64,000 nt of DNA. Source: Devosia geojensis. GTDB lineage: Bacteria > Pseudomonadota > Alphaproteobacteria > Rhizobiales > Devosiaceae. Location: the NCBI RefSeq assembly GCF_000969415.1, contig NZ_JZEX01000173.1, positions 1 through 64,000 on the forward strand, read 5' to 3'. How positions within the stretch are numbered: position 1 is the stretch's first letter; every line of letters starts with the position of its first letter. The notes below the pieces were generated by a model. The model saw only the letters and a program-made list of their open reading frames with translations, was not told where the DNA came from and made no database searches. Positions 36,814 to 46,495 of this stretch are shown here, in pieces. The position numbers were made by a program, and so were the translations under genes.

Positions 36814-37072
36814 TCTTTGCCGATCTCTATCGTGCCTCAATGGATTGCAGTGTAAGGCATTAGAGACAACAAGTCAGCACAATTGCCGATATTAGTTGCC
36901 GATCTCCCTTGCCGATATCGGCGGCCGATCAAGACGCGAACCCGAACATGCCTCAAACGGCCGGCCGGATAGGGTAGGGGCCGTAGGCGCCATCGCGGAC
37001 AACTCTCTTGCCGTCGCCAACCACAACTTACACGAGGTAGAGGCGGAACGGCCTTCACGCGGGCGAACAAGA

Positions 37073-37834
37073 TCAGATCAACTGTTGACGTACTGCAAGC
37101 GCGACGGCGTGGGTGACGTTGGTGGCATCGAGCTTCCGCCGAGCATTCTGCAGGTGATACTCGACCGTCCGAACCTTGGTCCCGACGATTTGCGCGATTT
37201 CGGACATGCGCTTGCCTTTTGCCATCCAGCTCAGACAGAGACTCTCTCTGGGGCTTAGCTTGACGGTGACAGCAGGCATCGGCTCGAGCATCCAGCGACG
37301 CGCATAGACATCCACGTGCGCTGCAATCGAAGCGGCAAGGAAGGGGCATTTTACCAGGCAATTGTCACACCGGTTCGAGGACGCGAGCGTGAATAATACT
37401 GTCCTGCCGAATCCGGCCGACACGGGCACTGATATCCCCGATGCGATGCCATGATCCCCGGCTTCTCCAAGGAAGCGGACCTGGTCCGGCGACAATGCTC
37501 GTGCAAGATCGCGTTCGGACCACGCAAAGCAGCGTTCAGAACGGCGGGCTTCCTGCACGACGGGATCGATGCTCGCGTATTTCTTGTTGATATAGTGGCC
37601 TTGCCATGCGCGCGGGTATGTCGAAAACGTGTCGATCTCCGGCCCACAAACCGAGAGATAGGCGAACCAGTCAAATCCCAATTCGCCGGCGAACTCCTTC
37701 ACCGCGGCTTTGACCGGCGCCATCCCCTGGGCCGTTTCTAGTGCATCTCGCAACTGGTCGAAGGCTTTGCTCGGCAAGTGTCCTCTCCGGGTGATTTCGT
37801 CCTCAAATCGAGTAGTCGCAATTTCGAGTTGCAT
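37073..37834 (-). CDS. traR: TraR-like LuxR-family quorum-sensing activator
   Basis: A 253-aa LuxR-type regulator. The autoinducer-binding domain has the conserved pattern WFAYLSV, YPRAWQGHYINKKYASIDPVVQ and FAWSERDLARALSP (Trp, Tyr, Asp and Pro residues that contact acyl-homoserine lactone). The C-terminal DNA-binding domain reads LSPRESLCLSWMAKGKRMSEIAQIVGTKVRTVEYHLQNARRKLDATNVTHAV. It is divergent from the synthase gene traI, which starts 154 bp away. In Ti-like plasmids TraR activates tra/trb and repABC. No TraM-like antiactivator is seen in the window. Confidence 0.9.
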   Translation of the reverse strand: MQLEIATTRFEDEITRRGHLPSKAFDQLRDALETAQGMAPVKAAVKEFAGELGFDWFAYLSVCGPEIDTFSTYPRAWQGHYINKKYASIDPVVQEARRSERCFAWSERDLARALSPDQVRFLGEAGDHGIASGISVPVSAGFGRTVLFTLASSNRCDNCLVKCPFLAASIAAHVDVYARRWMLEPMPAVTVKLSPRESLCLSWMAKGKRMSEIAQIVGTKVRTVEYHLQNARRKLDATNVTHAVALAVRQQLI

Positions 37835-37909
37835 CGCAATTCAGCCATAAATGCGGCAACGGCCCCTCGGCACTCCCCCCTGTCTATCACGGCGACGACT
37901 CTCCATCCC

Positions 37910-37925
37910 CTGTGACTTTTCACAG
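37910..37925. promoter_or_regulatory. Lux/tra-box-like palindrome between traR and traI
   Basis: A perfect 6-bp dyad, CTGTGA (37910-37915) and TCACAG (37920-37925), lies 63 bp before the traI start, at a typical distance for a LuxR-type activator site. It differs from the Ti tra box in sequence, so recognition by this TraR is inferred. Confidence 0.5.
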
Positions 37926-37988
37926 CTGGCGGTGCGCCGCCGCACGGGATTCAAGAGACCGCAATTCAATGGGTTAAGGATTGGGGTC

Positions 37989-38618
37989 ATGCGCGTCGTC
38001 GCCATTTGCCGTACGAGGGCTACAAGTAGTGAGCAACGTCTGCTCAGGCATATGCATGAACTCCGTGCCAGGGTCTTCAAACACAGGTTGGACTGGGAAG
38101 TCCACGTAGAGCACAACCAGGAAACGGACGAGTACGACCGGCTCGATCCGACTTATCTTGTGCTCGTCGGCAACGATGGACAGGTGATCGGTTGCGCCCG
38201 GCTGCTTCCTTCCACCGGGCCGACAATGCTCGGTCAAACATTTCCGCTTCTGGCTGGCGCAGCTCGCATACCCCGATCGAGCAGCGTGGTCGAGAGTTCG
38301 CGCTTTTGCATCGACACCGAACGCAGCGACATCGTCTCGGCGAGCGGACTGCGCGACGCCACACACACCTTGTTCGCCGGCATCATCGAATGGTCGATGG
38401 CCAATGGGTTCGACCGGATCGTCACTGTTACCGACGTTCGGTTCGAGCGCATCCTCAACCGGGCGAAATGGCCGCTGGAGCGGCTAGGATCTCCACATCC
38501 TGTTGGCAATACCATTGCTGTCGCGGGTCTCTTACCTGCCGACGAAGCCAGTCTCGAGTTGGTGCGGCCGTCGAGCTACGTCCCCCTCTTCCCGGCCGCT
38601 GTTGAAGCCGCGGCCTAA
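37989..38618 (+). CDS. traI: Acyl-homoserine-lactone synthase TraI/LuxI family
   Basis: A 209-aa autoinducer synthase. Conserved elements are LRARVFKHRLDWEV (Arg/Phe/Trp signature), EYDRLDPTYLVLVGNDGQVIGCARLLPSTGPTML, then ESSRFCIDTE and the C-terminal PLERLGSPHPVGNTIAVAGLLPA. It makes an N-acyl-homoserine lactone from SAM and an acyl-carrier protein. I chose ATG 37989, with AAGGA 8 bp upstream. trbB follows 25 bp later, so traI is the first gene of the traI-trb operon, as in Ti plasmids. Confidence 0.92.
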   Translation: MRVVAICRTRATSSEQRLLRHMHELRARVFKHRLDWEVHVEHNQETDEYDRLDPTYLVLVGNDGQVIGCARLLPSTGPTMLGQTFPLLAGAARIPRSSSVVESSRFCIDTERSDIVSASGLRDATHTLFAGIIEWSMANGFDRIVTVTDVRFERILNRAKWPLERLGSPHPVGNTIAVAGLLPADEASLELVRPSSYVPLFPAAVEAAA

Positions 38619-38643
38619 CCAGCAGCCGGGCAGGGGGCGGTTT

Positions 38644-39627
38644 ATGAGCGAGTCGAAACGACGGCTGATCCTCGGTCTGCAGGACGCACTTGGCGCCACG
38701 GTCACCACCGCCCTCCATGACCCCGACGTTGTGGAGGTCATGCTCAACCCCGACGGCAATCTATTCATCGAGCGGGTAGGGCAGGGGATAGCGGCGGCGG
38801 GGCGAATGGCCTCCCATGACGCCGAGACGGTCATCGGCAAAGTCGCCCACGCCCTCAAGACCGAAGTCGACCAGGACCGACCTATTATTTCCGGGGAATT
38901 GCCCCTTGGCGGACATCGCTTTGAGGGGATTTTGCCACCGGCCGCGCCCGCGCCGATGTTCACGATCCGCAAGCGCGCCTCGATGCTGATCCGCCTCGAT
39001 CGGTATGTCGCCGATGGCATCATGACGCCCGAGCAGGTGGATGTGATCCGCGATTCGATCGTGGACCGGCTCAACATCGTCGTGTCGGGAGGCACCGGAA
39101 CAGGCAAGACCACACTCACCAACGCGATCCTGGCGGAGCTGGTCGAGACCACGCCGGAACACCGGCTGGTGATCCTGGAGGACACTGCCGAGATCCAGTG
39201 CGCGGCGGAAAACCATGTGATCCTGCACACCACAGACACGGTCGATATGGGCCGTCTATTGAAGTCGACAATGCGGCTGCGTCCGGACCGCATCATCGTG
39301 GGCGAAGTCCGCGACGGCGCGGCCCTCACGCTCTTGAAGGCGTGGAACACTGGCCATCCGGGCGGCATCGCGACGGTTCACTCGAACTCGGCCGCCGCCG
39401 CTCTTACCCGCCTTGAACAGCTCGTCGCCGAAGTCAGCTCCCAGCCGATGCCGGAAGTCATCGGGGAGGCGGTCGACCTGATCGTCTCGATCGAACGCGC
39501 GCCCGGCGGGCGAACCGTTCGCGAAATCCTGAGGGTCGAAGGCTTTCGCGACGGGCGATACCTCACCACGCCGGTCGGCGCGTCGAAACCCGAATCCATC
39601 CAGGGAAGAAATCTTCATGTCGTCTAA
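38644..39627 (+). CDS. trbB: Conjugal transfer ATPase TrbB (VirB11 family)
   Basis: A 327-aa hexameric secretion ATPase with Walker [10 protein letters not shown] (149-157), Asp box EDTAEIQ, Walker B-like [29 protein letters not shown] and a His box. It powers the type IV secretion apparatus at the inner membrane. The ORF is open upstream through traI, but ATG 38644 follows GGGGGCGG and matches the family start. Its end overlaps trbC by 11 bp. Confidence 0.94.
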   Translation: MSESKRRLILGLQDALGATVTTALHDPDVVEVMLNPDGNLFIERVGQGIAAAGRMASHDAETVIGKVAHALKTEVDQDRPIISGELPLGGHRFEGILPPAAPAPMFTIRKRASMLIRLDRYVADGIMTPEQVDVIRDSIVDRLNIVVSGGTGTGKTTLTNAILAELVETTPEHRLVILEDTAEIQCAAENHVILHTTDTVDMGRLLKSTMRLRPDRIIVGEVRDGAALTLLKAWNTGHPGGIATVHSNSAAAALTRLEQLVAEVSSQPMPEVIGEAVDLIVSIERAPGGRTVREILRVEGFRDGRYLTTPVGASKPESIQGRNLHVV

Positions 39628-39985
39628 GAAGGCTTTCACGCTCATGGTCGGCCTCGCGGCCGCATCGCTCGTCATGATCGAACCGGCGCTCGCCAGCGGG
39701 GGAGGGGGCCTGCCCTGGGAAGGGCCGTTGGAGCAGATCCAGGAATCCATCACTGGCCCGGTCGCCGGCGCTATCGCGCTCGCAGCCGTCGCCATTGCGG
39801 GCGGCATGTTGATCTTCGGCGGCGAGTTGAACGATTTCGCCCGCCGGCTTTGCTACATCGTGCTCGTCGCCGGCATCCTGCTCGGCGCAACTCAGATCGT
39901 CGGTCTCTTCGGGTCCAGCGGCTCATCCATCGGCGTGCCGCTCGAGGCGCACGAACAAGGGCCGGTGGTTGCCCCGCATGGCTGA
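39617..39985 (+). CDS. trbC: Pilin subunit TrbC (VirB2 family)
   Basis: A 122-aa pilin precursor. A signal peptide ends at PALAS before [15 protein letters not shown], and two membrane segments follow ([19 protein letters not shown] and [20 protein letters not shown]). In IncP/Ti systems the mature subunit is cyclised by TraF, whose gene is present at 59.7 kb. The gene overlaps trbB by 11 bp and trbD by 8 bp. Confidence 0.92.
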   Translation: MSSKKAFTLMVGLAAASLVMIEPALASGGGGLPWEGPLEQIQESITGPVAGAIALAAVAIAGGMLIFGGELNDFARRLCYIVLVAGILLGATQIVGLFGSSGSSIGVPLEAHEQGPVVAPHG

Positions 39986-40277
39986 GAGGGAAAGCCGGCT
40001 GGCGACGGCGCGGATACACCGTGCCCTTTCGCGTCCGACGCTGCTCTTTGGGGCTGACCGTGAGCTCGTGCTTCTGACCGGGCTCGCCGCGGTCATTCTC
40101 GTCTTCGTCATCCTGACAACCGTATCGGCGCTGCTCGGCACGGTCATCTGGATCGTGGTTGTCGGGCTACTGCGCATGATGGCGAAAGCCGATCCACTGA
40201 TGCGCCGCGTCTACCTGCGCCACATCAAATACCGCCCCTACTACCGGCCGACCTCTACGCCTTGGCGGACGTTCTGA
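39978..40277 (+). CDS. trbD: Conjugal transfer protein TrbD (VirB3 family)
   Basis: A 99-aa inner-membrane protein with a central hydrophobic pair ([19 protein letters not shown] and [17 protein letters not shown]) after the typical [24 protein letters not shown]. It supports pilus assembly with TrbE. The start at 39978 overlaps trbC; a start at 39969 is also in frame. Confidence 0.9.
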   Translation: MAERESRLATARIHRALSRPTLLFGADRELVLLTGLAAVILVFVILTTVSALLGTVIWIVVVGLLRMMAKADPLMRRVYLRHIKYRPYYRPTSTPWRTF

Positions 40278-40280
40278 CTT

Positions 40281-42716
40281 ATGGTTGCACTCAAGCGATT
40301 TCGTCATTCCGGCCCGTCCTTCTCCGACCTGCTGCCCTATGCGGCCCTGATCGACAACGGCACCCTCTTGCTCAAGGACGGGAGCCTGATGGCCGGCTGG
40401 TATTTCGCCGGTCCGGACAGCGAAAGCTCGACCGATTTCGAGCGCAATGAGGTCAGCCGCCAGATCAATTCGATTCTCGCCCGCCTCGGATCGGGCTGGA
40501 TGATCCAGGTCGAGGCCGTGCGTGTGCCGGCGACGGCCTATCCCGCACGGGACAACTGCCACTTCCCCGACAAGGTGAGCGCGGTGATCGATGAGGAACG
40601 GCGCAAGCGCTTCGAGGCCGCTGACGGACACTACGAGAGCCAGCACGCCATCATCCTGACCTATCGCGAACCGGAGAAACGCAAGTCCGGCCTCGTCAAA
40701 TATGTCTATTCCGACGATGAGTCCCGCGCGACCACCTTTGCCGATCGCGCGCTCGATCACTTCCGGCGTTCGATCCGCGAATTCGAGCAATATATGGGAA
40801 ACGTCGTTTCGATCCGCCGTATGGTGACGCACGAGATCGAGGAACGCGGCGGAACCCGTATCGCCAAATTTGACGACCTGCTGCAGTTCGCCCGCTTCTG
40901 CATCGTCGGCGAAAACCATCCGGTCCGTCTGCCCGACATTCCGATGTATCTCGATTTCGTCGTCACGGCCGAATTCCACCACGGTCTCTCGCCGCTCGTC
41001 GACAACCGCTATCTGGCGGTCGTGGCAATGGACGGGTTTCCGGCCGAGAGCTGGCCAGGCATTCTCAACTCGCTGGATCTGATGCCGCTCACCTATCGCT
41101 GGTCGAGCCGCTTCGTTTTTCTCGATCCGATCGAGGCTCGCCAAAGGCTTGAGCGCACCCGCAAGAAGTGGTTGCAAAAGGTGCGGCCGTTCATGGACCA
41201 GCTGTTCCAGACAAACAGCGGCGCGATCGACCAGGACGCAGCGCTAATGGTGGCGGAGACCGAGGACGCCATTGCCGAGGCCAATTCACAGCTCGTCGCC
41301 TACGGCTACTATACGCCGGTCATCGTCATGTTCGATGACGACGAGGCACGTCTTCGAGAAAAGACCGAAGGCGTGCGCCGGCTGGTCCAGGCCGAAGGCT
41401 TTGCCGCGCGCATCGAAACGCTGAATGCCACCGAGGCTTTTCTAGGGAGCCTGCCCGGCAACTGGTACGCCAACATCCGCGAACCGCTGATCAATACCCG
41501 CAACCTTGCCGATCTTGTGCCGCTCAACTCGGTCTGGTCGGGCTCACCGGTTGCGCCGTGCCCGTTCTATCCCGAAGGCTCACCGCCGCTGATGCAGGTC
41601 GCAAGCGGATCATCGCCGTTCCGTCTGAACCTCCATTCGGGCGACGTGGGTCATACCCTGATCTTTGGTCCGACCGGATCGGGCAAGTCGACGCTTCTGG
41701 CGCTGATCGCGGCACAGTTCCGCCGTTACAGCCGAGCGCAGCTCTTCGCCTTCGACAAGGGCAAGTCGATGTACCCGCTGACGGTGGCTGTTGGCGGCGA
41801 TCATTACGATGTCGGGGCAGGGGAGGCGTTGACCTTCTGCCCGCTTCGCCAACTGGAGGATGATGGCGACAAGGCCTGGGCGGCCGGATGGCTCGAAACA
41901 CTTATCGAGCTGCAGGGCGTGAAGGTAACGCCCGACCATCGCAATGCTATCGCCAGGCAGATCGAGCTCATGGCCGCAACATCGCGCCGGTCGCTTTCCG
42001 ATTTCGTGTCGGGCGTGCAGATGCGGGAGATCAAGGACGCGCTACGCCATTACACCGTCGATGGTCCAATGGGCCACCTGCTCGATGCCGAGGAGGATGG
42101 CCTGACCCTCTCGGATTTCCAGACATTCGAGATCGAAGAGTTGATGAACCTTGGCGATCGCAATCTCGTGCCGGTCCTGCTCTACCTGTTCCGTCGCATC
42201 GAAAAGCGCCTGACCGGCGCCCCCAGCCTCATCATCCTCGATGAGGCCTGGCTGATGCTCGGCCATCCAGCCTTCCGCGAGAAGATCCGCGAATGGCTGA
42301 AGGTGCTGCGCAAGGCAAATTGCGCCGTCGTTCTGGCAACGCAGTCGATTTCCGACGCGGAAAAGTCCGGCATCATCGACGTGCTCAAGGAAAGCTGCCC
42401 GACCAAGATTTGCCTGCCGAACGGCGCGGCGCGCGAAAGCGGCACGCGCGAGTTCTATGAGCGCATCGGCTTCAACGAGCGGCAAATCGAGATCGTCGCG
42501 ACCGCTCTACCCAAGCGCGAATATTACGTCGCCTCGCCTGACGGCCGGCGTCTGTTCGACATGGCCCTCGGGCCGATCACCCTGTCTTTCGTCGGCGCAT
42601 CCGGAAAGGACGACATCAAGCGCATTGATGAGCTGCGAGTCCATCACGGCGACGAATGGCCCGTCCACTGGCTCAAGCAAAGAGGTATCGAAAATGCCGA
42701 AGCACTTCTTGCGTAG
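40281..42716 (+). CDS. trbE: Conjugal transfer ATPase TrbE (VirB4 family)
   Basis: An 811-aa VirB4-type ATPase. It begins LKRFRHSGPSFSDLLPYAALIDNG. Walker A is GPTGSGKST (463-471) and Walker B is LIILDEAWLMLGH in the C-terminal half. The conserved LRKANCAVVLATQSISDA is also present. It energises pilus production and DNA transfer. Only 3 bp separate it from trbD and its end overlaps trbJ by 23 bp. Confidence 0.95.
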   Translation: MVALKRFRHSGPSFSDLLPYAALIDNGTLLLKDGSLMAGWYFAGPDSESSTDFERNEVSRQINSILARLGSGWMIQVEAVRVPATAYPARDNCHFPDKVSAVIDEERRKRFEAADGHYESQHAIILTYREPEKRKSGLVKYVYSDDESRATTFADRALDHFRRSIREFEQYMGNVVSIRRMVTHEIEERGGTRIAKFDDLLQFARFCIVGENHPVRLPDIPMYLDFVVTAEFHHGLSPLVDNRYLAVVAMDGFPAESWPGILNSLDLMPLTYRWSSRFVFLDPIEARQRLERTRKKWLQKVRPFMDQLFQTNSGAIDQDAALMVAETEDAIAEANSQLVAYGYYTPVIVMFDDDEARLREKTEGVRRLVQAEGFAARIETLNATEAFLGSLPGNWYANIREPLINTRNLADLVPLNSVWSGSPVAPCPFYPEGSPPLMQVASGSSPFRLNLHSGDVGHTLIFGPTGSGKSTLLALIAAQFRRYSRAQLFAFDKGKSMYPLTVAVGGDHYDVGAGEALTFCPLRQLEDDGDKAWAAGWLETLIELQGVKVTPDHRNAIARQIELMAATSRRSLSDFVSGVQMREIKDALRHYTVDGPMGHLLDAEEDGLTLSDFQTFEIEELMNLGDRNLVPVLLYLFRRIEKRLTGAPSLIILDEAWLMLGHPAFREKIREWLKVLRKANCAVVLATQSISDAEKSGIIDVLKESCPTKICLPNGAARESGTREFYERIGFNERQIEIVATALPKREYYVASPDGRRLFDMALGPITLSFVGASGKDDIKRIDELRVHHGDEWPVHWLKQRGIENAEALLA

Positions 42717-43482
42717 TTCGCTCGCGAGCGTCCTGATCGCTGTCAGCCTTGCCGCGCCGGCCCAAGCCAGCGGGGCACTCACCGGCGCGACCGAGTTCAC
42801 GCAGATCCTCAACAATGGGGAACTGATTGCGCTTGGCGGGCAGAACGCCGAGCAGATCGCCAATCAGGTGACGCAGATCTCCAACCAGGTGGAGCAGATC
42901 GCAAACCAGATTCGCATCTACGAGAACATGCTGCAGAACACCATGCAGCTTCCCGATCACGTGTGGGGGCAGGCTCAACAGGACCTCGCCAACCTGCAAG
43001 GCATCGTGCAGCAGGGGCAGGGCATGGCCTTCTCGATGGGAAACCTCGACGATGTGCTCAAGCAACGATTCGACAGCTATGCCGATTTCCAGAACGGTCT
43101 ACCGAACGGGCAGGATTTTTCGTCCGCCTATCAATCCTGGTCGGACACCAATCGCGACACCATCGGTGGAACACTGGCGGCGGCTGGCCTCACGGCCGAG
43201 CAGTTCGCGACCGAAGAATCCACCATGGCGCAACTTCGCTCTCAATCGGAGTCCGCCGACGGCCAGATGAAGGCGTTGCAGGTCGGACATCAGATCGCGA
43301 CCCAACAGGTCGAGCAGATGCAAAAGCTCCGCGGCCTCGTCTCTCAGCAGATGACCATGATGGGCACCTGGTATCAGTCCGAGCAGGCTGAAAAGGATCT
43401 CGCTCAGGCTCGCCGGGACGCATTTTTCGGCTCTGCCGCTCCGTCCACCTCCGGCGGCCAACAAATGCAGCCTCGGTGGTGA
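42694..43482 (+). CDS. trbJ: Conjugal transfer protein TrbJ (VirB5 family)
   Basis: A 262-aa exported protein with an N-terminal signal (LASVLIAVSLAAPAQAS) and a coiled-coil-like central part rich in Gln (NAEQIANQVTQISNQVEQIANQI). VirB5-type proteins form the pilus tip and contact recipient cells. I chose ATG 42694; the ORF extends into trbE without homology. The C-terminus ends TSGGQQMQPRW, a motif repeated in TrbK. Confidence 0.9.
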   Translation: MPKHFLRSSLASVLIAVSLAAPAQASGALTGATEFTQILNNGELIALGGQNAEQIANQVTQISNQVEQIANQIRIYENMLQNTMQLPDHVWGQAQQDLANLQGIVQQGQGMAFSMGNLDDVLKQRFDSYADFQNGLPNGQDFSSAYQSWSDTNRDTIGGTLAAAGLTAEQFATEESTMAQLRSQSESADGQMKALQVGHQIATQQVEQMQKLRGLVSQQMTMMGTWYQSEQAEKDLAQARRDAFFGSAAPSTSGGQQMQPRW

Positions 43483-43486
43483 CTCC

Positions 43487-43747
43487 ATGGCAACGCTCAA
43501 ACTCCCCATCGTCGTCGTGATCGCGATCGTTGCCGCCCTCGTGGGCGGCGCGGCATCCTATGTGTTCTTCCCGAATGCCGATCCGGAAACGAAGGCGCTC
43601 CTTCAGCGCCAAGTCGAACTTGCCGAGCAAGAAGCGGCGGCGCGCGAGGAGGCCGCCGAGCGGGCAAAGGACTTTTTCAACGCCAATCCAGACGACTACC
43701 CAACGTCGGGAGGCCAGCAGATGGCCCCCCGGTGGGGCGACAACTGA
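43487..43747 (+). CDS. trbK: Entry-exclusion-type protein TrbK (TrbK-alt)
   Basis: An 86-aa protein with one N-terminal membrane segment (IVVVIAIVAALVGGAASYVFF) followed by a charged helix (ALLQRQVELAEQEAAAREEAAERAKDF). Its place between trbJ and trbL is that of trbK. The classical lipobox is absent, so it resembles the alternative TrbK form. The end YPTSGGQQMAPRW nearly copies the end of TrbJ. It may block uptake of related plasmids. Confidence 0.8.
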   Translation: MATLKLPIVVVIAIVAALVGGAASYVFFPNADPETKALLQRQVELAEQEAAAREEAAERAKDFFNANPDDYPTSGGQQMAPRWGDN

Positions 43748-43758
43748 AGGCCGGAGTC

Positions 43759-44934
43759 ATGCGCGCTGCGATGCTTTTGAGATTGTCTAGCATGATGATC
43801 GTCGGGCTTGCCATGGTCGATCCGGCCTTTGCGCAGGACGGTTCGATCCTGACCGATCTCGAAAACCAGGTCGCCAGCGCAGCGCGGGGCTGGCAGGACA
43901 CCGTCATCGATGCGGCAACCTCGCTGTTCTGGATACTGGCCGGCATAGAAGTGGGTATCGCGGCGATCTGGCTCGCGATCCAGGCTCCGTCGCTTGACAC
44001 ATGGTTTGCAGAGCTTGTGCGGAGAATCCTCTTCATCGGCTTCTTCCTCTTTGTTCTGCAGCAGGGTCCGGACTTGGCCAAGTCGGTTGTCGATAGCCTG
44101 TTTCAGATCGGCGCGGATGGCGGTTCGGCGTCGCCGGCCGACGTCTTCAATGCCGGCGTCAAAGTGGCATCCGAACTCTCGGAAAATGCCCGGTTCGGCC
44201 TTTGGGAGGACAATGCCCTCGCAATGGCCTCGGTCTTCGCGATGATCGTCGTTGTCATCTGCTTTGCCCTCGTGGCGGCGATCTTCGTGGCCGTGCTGGT
44301 CGAAATGTACGTCGGTCTGCTTGCCGGCATGATCATGCTTGGCCTTGGCGGCTCGTCCTTTACCAAGGATTTCGCGGTCCGCTACCTCGTTTACGCCTTC
44401 TCAGTCGGCATGAAGCTGATGGGACTCGTGATGATCGCGCGCATCGGCTCCGAGGTGCTGATCGGCCTTTCGAACGATACGGCTTCCGACGATCAGTTCC
44501 TGACTACCCTGACGATCGCGGGGATTTCGGTCGTCGTCTTCATGATCTCCATGTACGTGCCGAACATCATTCAGGGCGTCGTTCAGGGCGTTTCCGTCGG
44601 CAGTGGCATGGAAGCTATCCGCAGCGGTGGCCAGGTTGCCGGCTTCGCGGCGGCCGGTGCTGGCATGGCGGCCGGCGGCGCCGGCGTCGTCAAAGGTGGG
44701 ATGGCCGCCGCCTCGGCGGCATCGCAGGCCGGCGCATCGCGTGGCGCGGCTGCAATGGCCGGGTTGAAAGCCGCGGGCGGCGCGGTCGGCTCCGCGGCGA
44801 CCGACAAACTGATGGGCATCCCTGGCGCCAAGATGGGTTCGACCCTCGGCCTCGCCAACGAAAAGCTGCGGCAAGGCAACAATCCGGGCGTCAGCTCCAG
44901 AAGTTCAAACAGAAAGATGGACGCCGACTCGTGA
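43759..44934 (+). CDS. trbL: Conjugal transfer protein TrbL (VirB6 family)
   Basis: A 391-aa polytopic inner-membrane protein. A signal-like start (LSSMMIVGLAMVDPAFAQDGS) precedes several membrane segments (LFWILAGIEVGIAAIWLAIQ, ILFIGFFLFVLQQGP, and others), and the last 100 residues are Gly/Ala-rich and soluble (GGQVAGFAAAGAGMAAGG). VirB6-type proteins form part of the DNA path. I chose ATG 43759 after GGAG; the frame also opens at 43732 inside trbK. Confidence 0.9.
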   Translation: MRAAMLLRLSSMMIVGLAMVDPAFAQDGSILTDLENQVASAARGWQDTVIDAATSLFWILAGIEVGIAAIWLAIQAPSLDTWFAELVRRILFIGFFLFVLQQGPDLAKSVVDSLFQIGADGGSASPADVFNAGVKVASELSENARFGLWEDNALAMASVFAMIVVVICFALVAAIFVAVLVEMYVGLLAGMIMLGLGGSSFTKDFAVRYLVYAFSVGMKLMGLVMIARIGSEVLIGLSNDTASDDQFLTTLTIAGISVVVFMISMYVPNIIQGVVQGVSVGSGMEAIRSGGQVAGFAAAGAGMAAGGAGVVKGGMAAASAASQAGASRGAAAMAGLKAAGGAVGSAATDKLMGIPGAKMGSTLGLANEKLRQGNNPGVSSRSSNRKMDADS

Positions 44935-44967
44935 GGTCGGCCGGCCGTATCGATCAGGCGAGGCTAG

Positions 44968-45630
44968 ATGGCGAAGCGCAAATACCCCGACAATCCGTAT
45001 CTGGCCGCCCGCTATGAGTGGAACGAGCGTTACGGCAGCTACATGCGCGCGGCCTCGGCCTGGCGCACCGTCGGTCTGCTTTCGATGAGCATGGCGGTGA
45101 TCGGGTTCGGCTATGCCCTCTATCAGTCCACTCAAGTCAAGCTCGTTCCTTATGTGGTCGAGGTCGACAAGCTCGGGGCGGCGGTCCTGGCTGGCTTCCC
45201 CGCACAGATCGAATATGCCGACGAGCGTGTTGTGCGCTCGATGCTCGGCGCCTGGGTGTCGAACTTCCGGTCGATCACCCCGGATGCGACCGTGCAGAAG
45301 GGCTATATCGACCGCACCTACGCGATGCTGAAGCAGCAGGACCCGGCGACCGAGAAGGTCAATAACTGGTTTCGCAACAACTCACCCTTCGATCGCGCGC
45401 GCACCATGACGGTCTCGATCGAAGTCAACAACGTCGTCGCCCTCTCGAACCAGAGCTACCAGGTCGACTGGAGCGAGATCGAGCGCGACCGTGCGGGTAA
45501 GGAACTGCGCACCCGCCGCTTTCGCGGCATCGCCACCGTGACCCTTTCGCCGCCCCAGGACGAGGCGGTCATTCGTCTGAACCCGATCGGCCTCTACCTC
45601 AAGGATTTCGATTGGACGGCCCAGCTTTGA
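44968..45630 (+). CDS. trbF: Conjugal transfer protein TrbF (VirB8 family)
   Basis: A 220-aa bitopic inner-membrane protein. The N-terminus ([17 protein letters not shown]) is typical of TrbF, then a single membrane segment ([18 protein letters not shown]) and a periplasmic nuclear-transport-factor-like domain ending [15 protein letters not shown]. It helps to assemble the pore core. The start is 33 bp after trbL. Confidence 0.92.
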   Translation: MAKRKYPDNPYLAARYEWNERYGSYMRAASAWRTVGLLSMSMAVIGFGYALYQSTQVKLVPYVVEVDKLGAAVLAGFPAQIEYADERVVRSMLGAWVSNFRSITPDATVQKGYIDRTYAMLKQQDPATEKVNNWFRNNSPFDRARTMTVSIEVNNVVALSNQSYQVDWSEIERDRAGKELRTRRFRGIATVTLSPPQDEAVIRLNPIGLYLKDFDWTAQL

Positions 45631-45653
45631 GAAACGCTCGCGGAGTCAGAGTA

Positions 45654-46493
45654 ATGTTCAACCTCAAGAAAATGCACGCGGGCGTGTGTGCGGCAACCCT
45701 GTTGCTGGGCACGTTCGCCCTCAATGTCGCCGTTGCGGCCGATCAGCAGGGCCTTAGCAGCAACGAAGCGCGGGGAACCGGTCTTTCCACCCAGTGGCAG
45801 GGCACCGCCGCGGTGATGACGCGCGGGCCGGACGGCAAGGTCATTTACCTCTACGGCCAAACCCAGCCGTCCGTCGTTTGCTCGCCTCTCCAGCTTTGCG
45901 AAATCGAGCTGCAGGCCGGTGAAGCCGTGCGTGACGTGCTGGTGGGTGACACGGTTCGCTGGAAGGTCGAACCGGCAACCTCCGGCTCGGCCGAAGGCCA
46001 GAAGATCCACCTGATCGTCAAGCCTTCGGAACCCGGGCTCGAGACGTCCATGGTGGTGACGACATCGCGGCGCACCTACCACATCCGGCTCAGGTCGCAT
46101 CATCGCGACTACATGGCCCGCGTTGCCTTCGAATATCCCGAGGACGTGCAGGCCAAGTTCGATGCCCTCAACGCGCGCGTCGAGGCGAGCATCATTCCCG
46201 GCGCCGGCGTCCCGGCCGAAAATCTGAGCTTCAATTTCGCTATCAGCGGACAGGCCCGCTGGCGCCCGACCCGCGTCTACACCGATGGCGTCAAGACCTA
46301 CATCCAGTTCCCCGGTCAGATGATGAGCGGCGATGCGCCGGTGCTGTTCGTCGTCTCAGGCGGGGAAAACCGCATCGTCAATTACCGGCTCAACGGCACG
46401 ATGATGATTGTCGACTATGTGTTCGATCGCGCAGTGCTGCTTTCCGGCGTCGGCTCCCGCCAGCAGAAGATCACCATTTTGAGGAAGGGCTGA
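45654..46493 (+). CDS. trbG: Conjugal transfer protein TrbG (VirB9 family)
   Basis: A 279-aa exported protein of the outer-membrane core complex. After a signal sequence it shows [30 protein letters not shown] (two Cys), [27 protein letters not shown] and the C-terminal [35 protein letters not shown] chose ATG 45654, after CGGAG; the ORF begins at 45612 without homology. It is 2 bp before trbH. Confidence 0.92.
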   Translation: MFNLKKMHAGVCAATLLLGTFALNVAVAADQQGLSSNEARGTGLSTQWQGTAAVMTRGPDGKVIYLYGQTQPSVVCSPLQLCEIELQAGEAVRDVLVGDTVRWKVEPATSGSAEGQKIHLIVKPSEPGLETSMVVTTSRRTYHIRLRSHHRDYMARVAFEYPEDVQAKFDALNARVEASIIPGAGVPAENLSFNFAISGQARWRPTRVYTDGVKTYIQFPGQMMSGDAPVLFVVSGGENRIVNYRLNGTMMIVDYVFDRAVLLSGVGSRQQKITILRKG

Positions 46494-46495
46494 CC

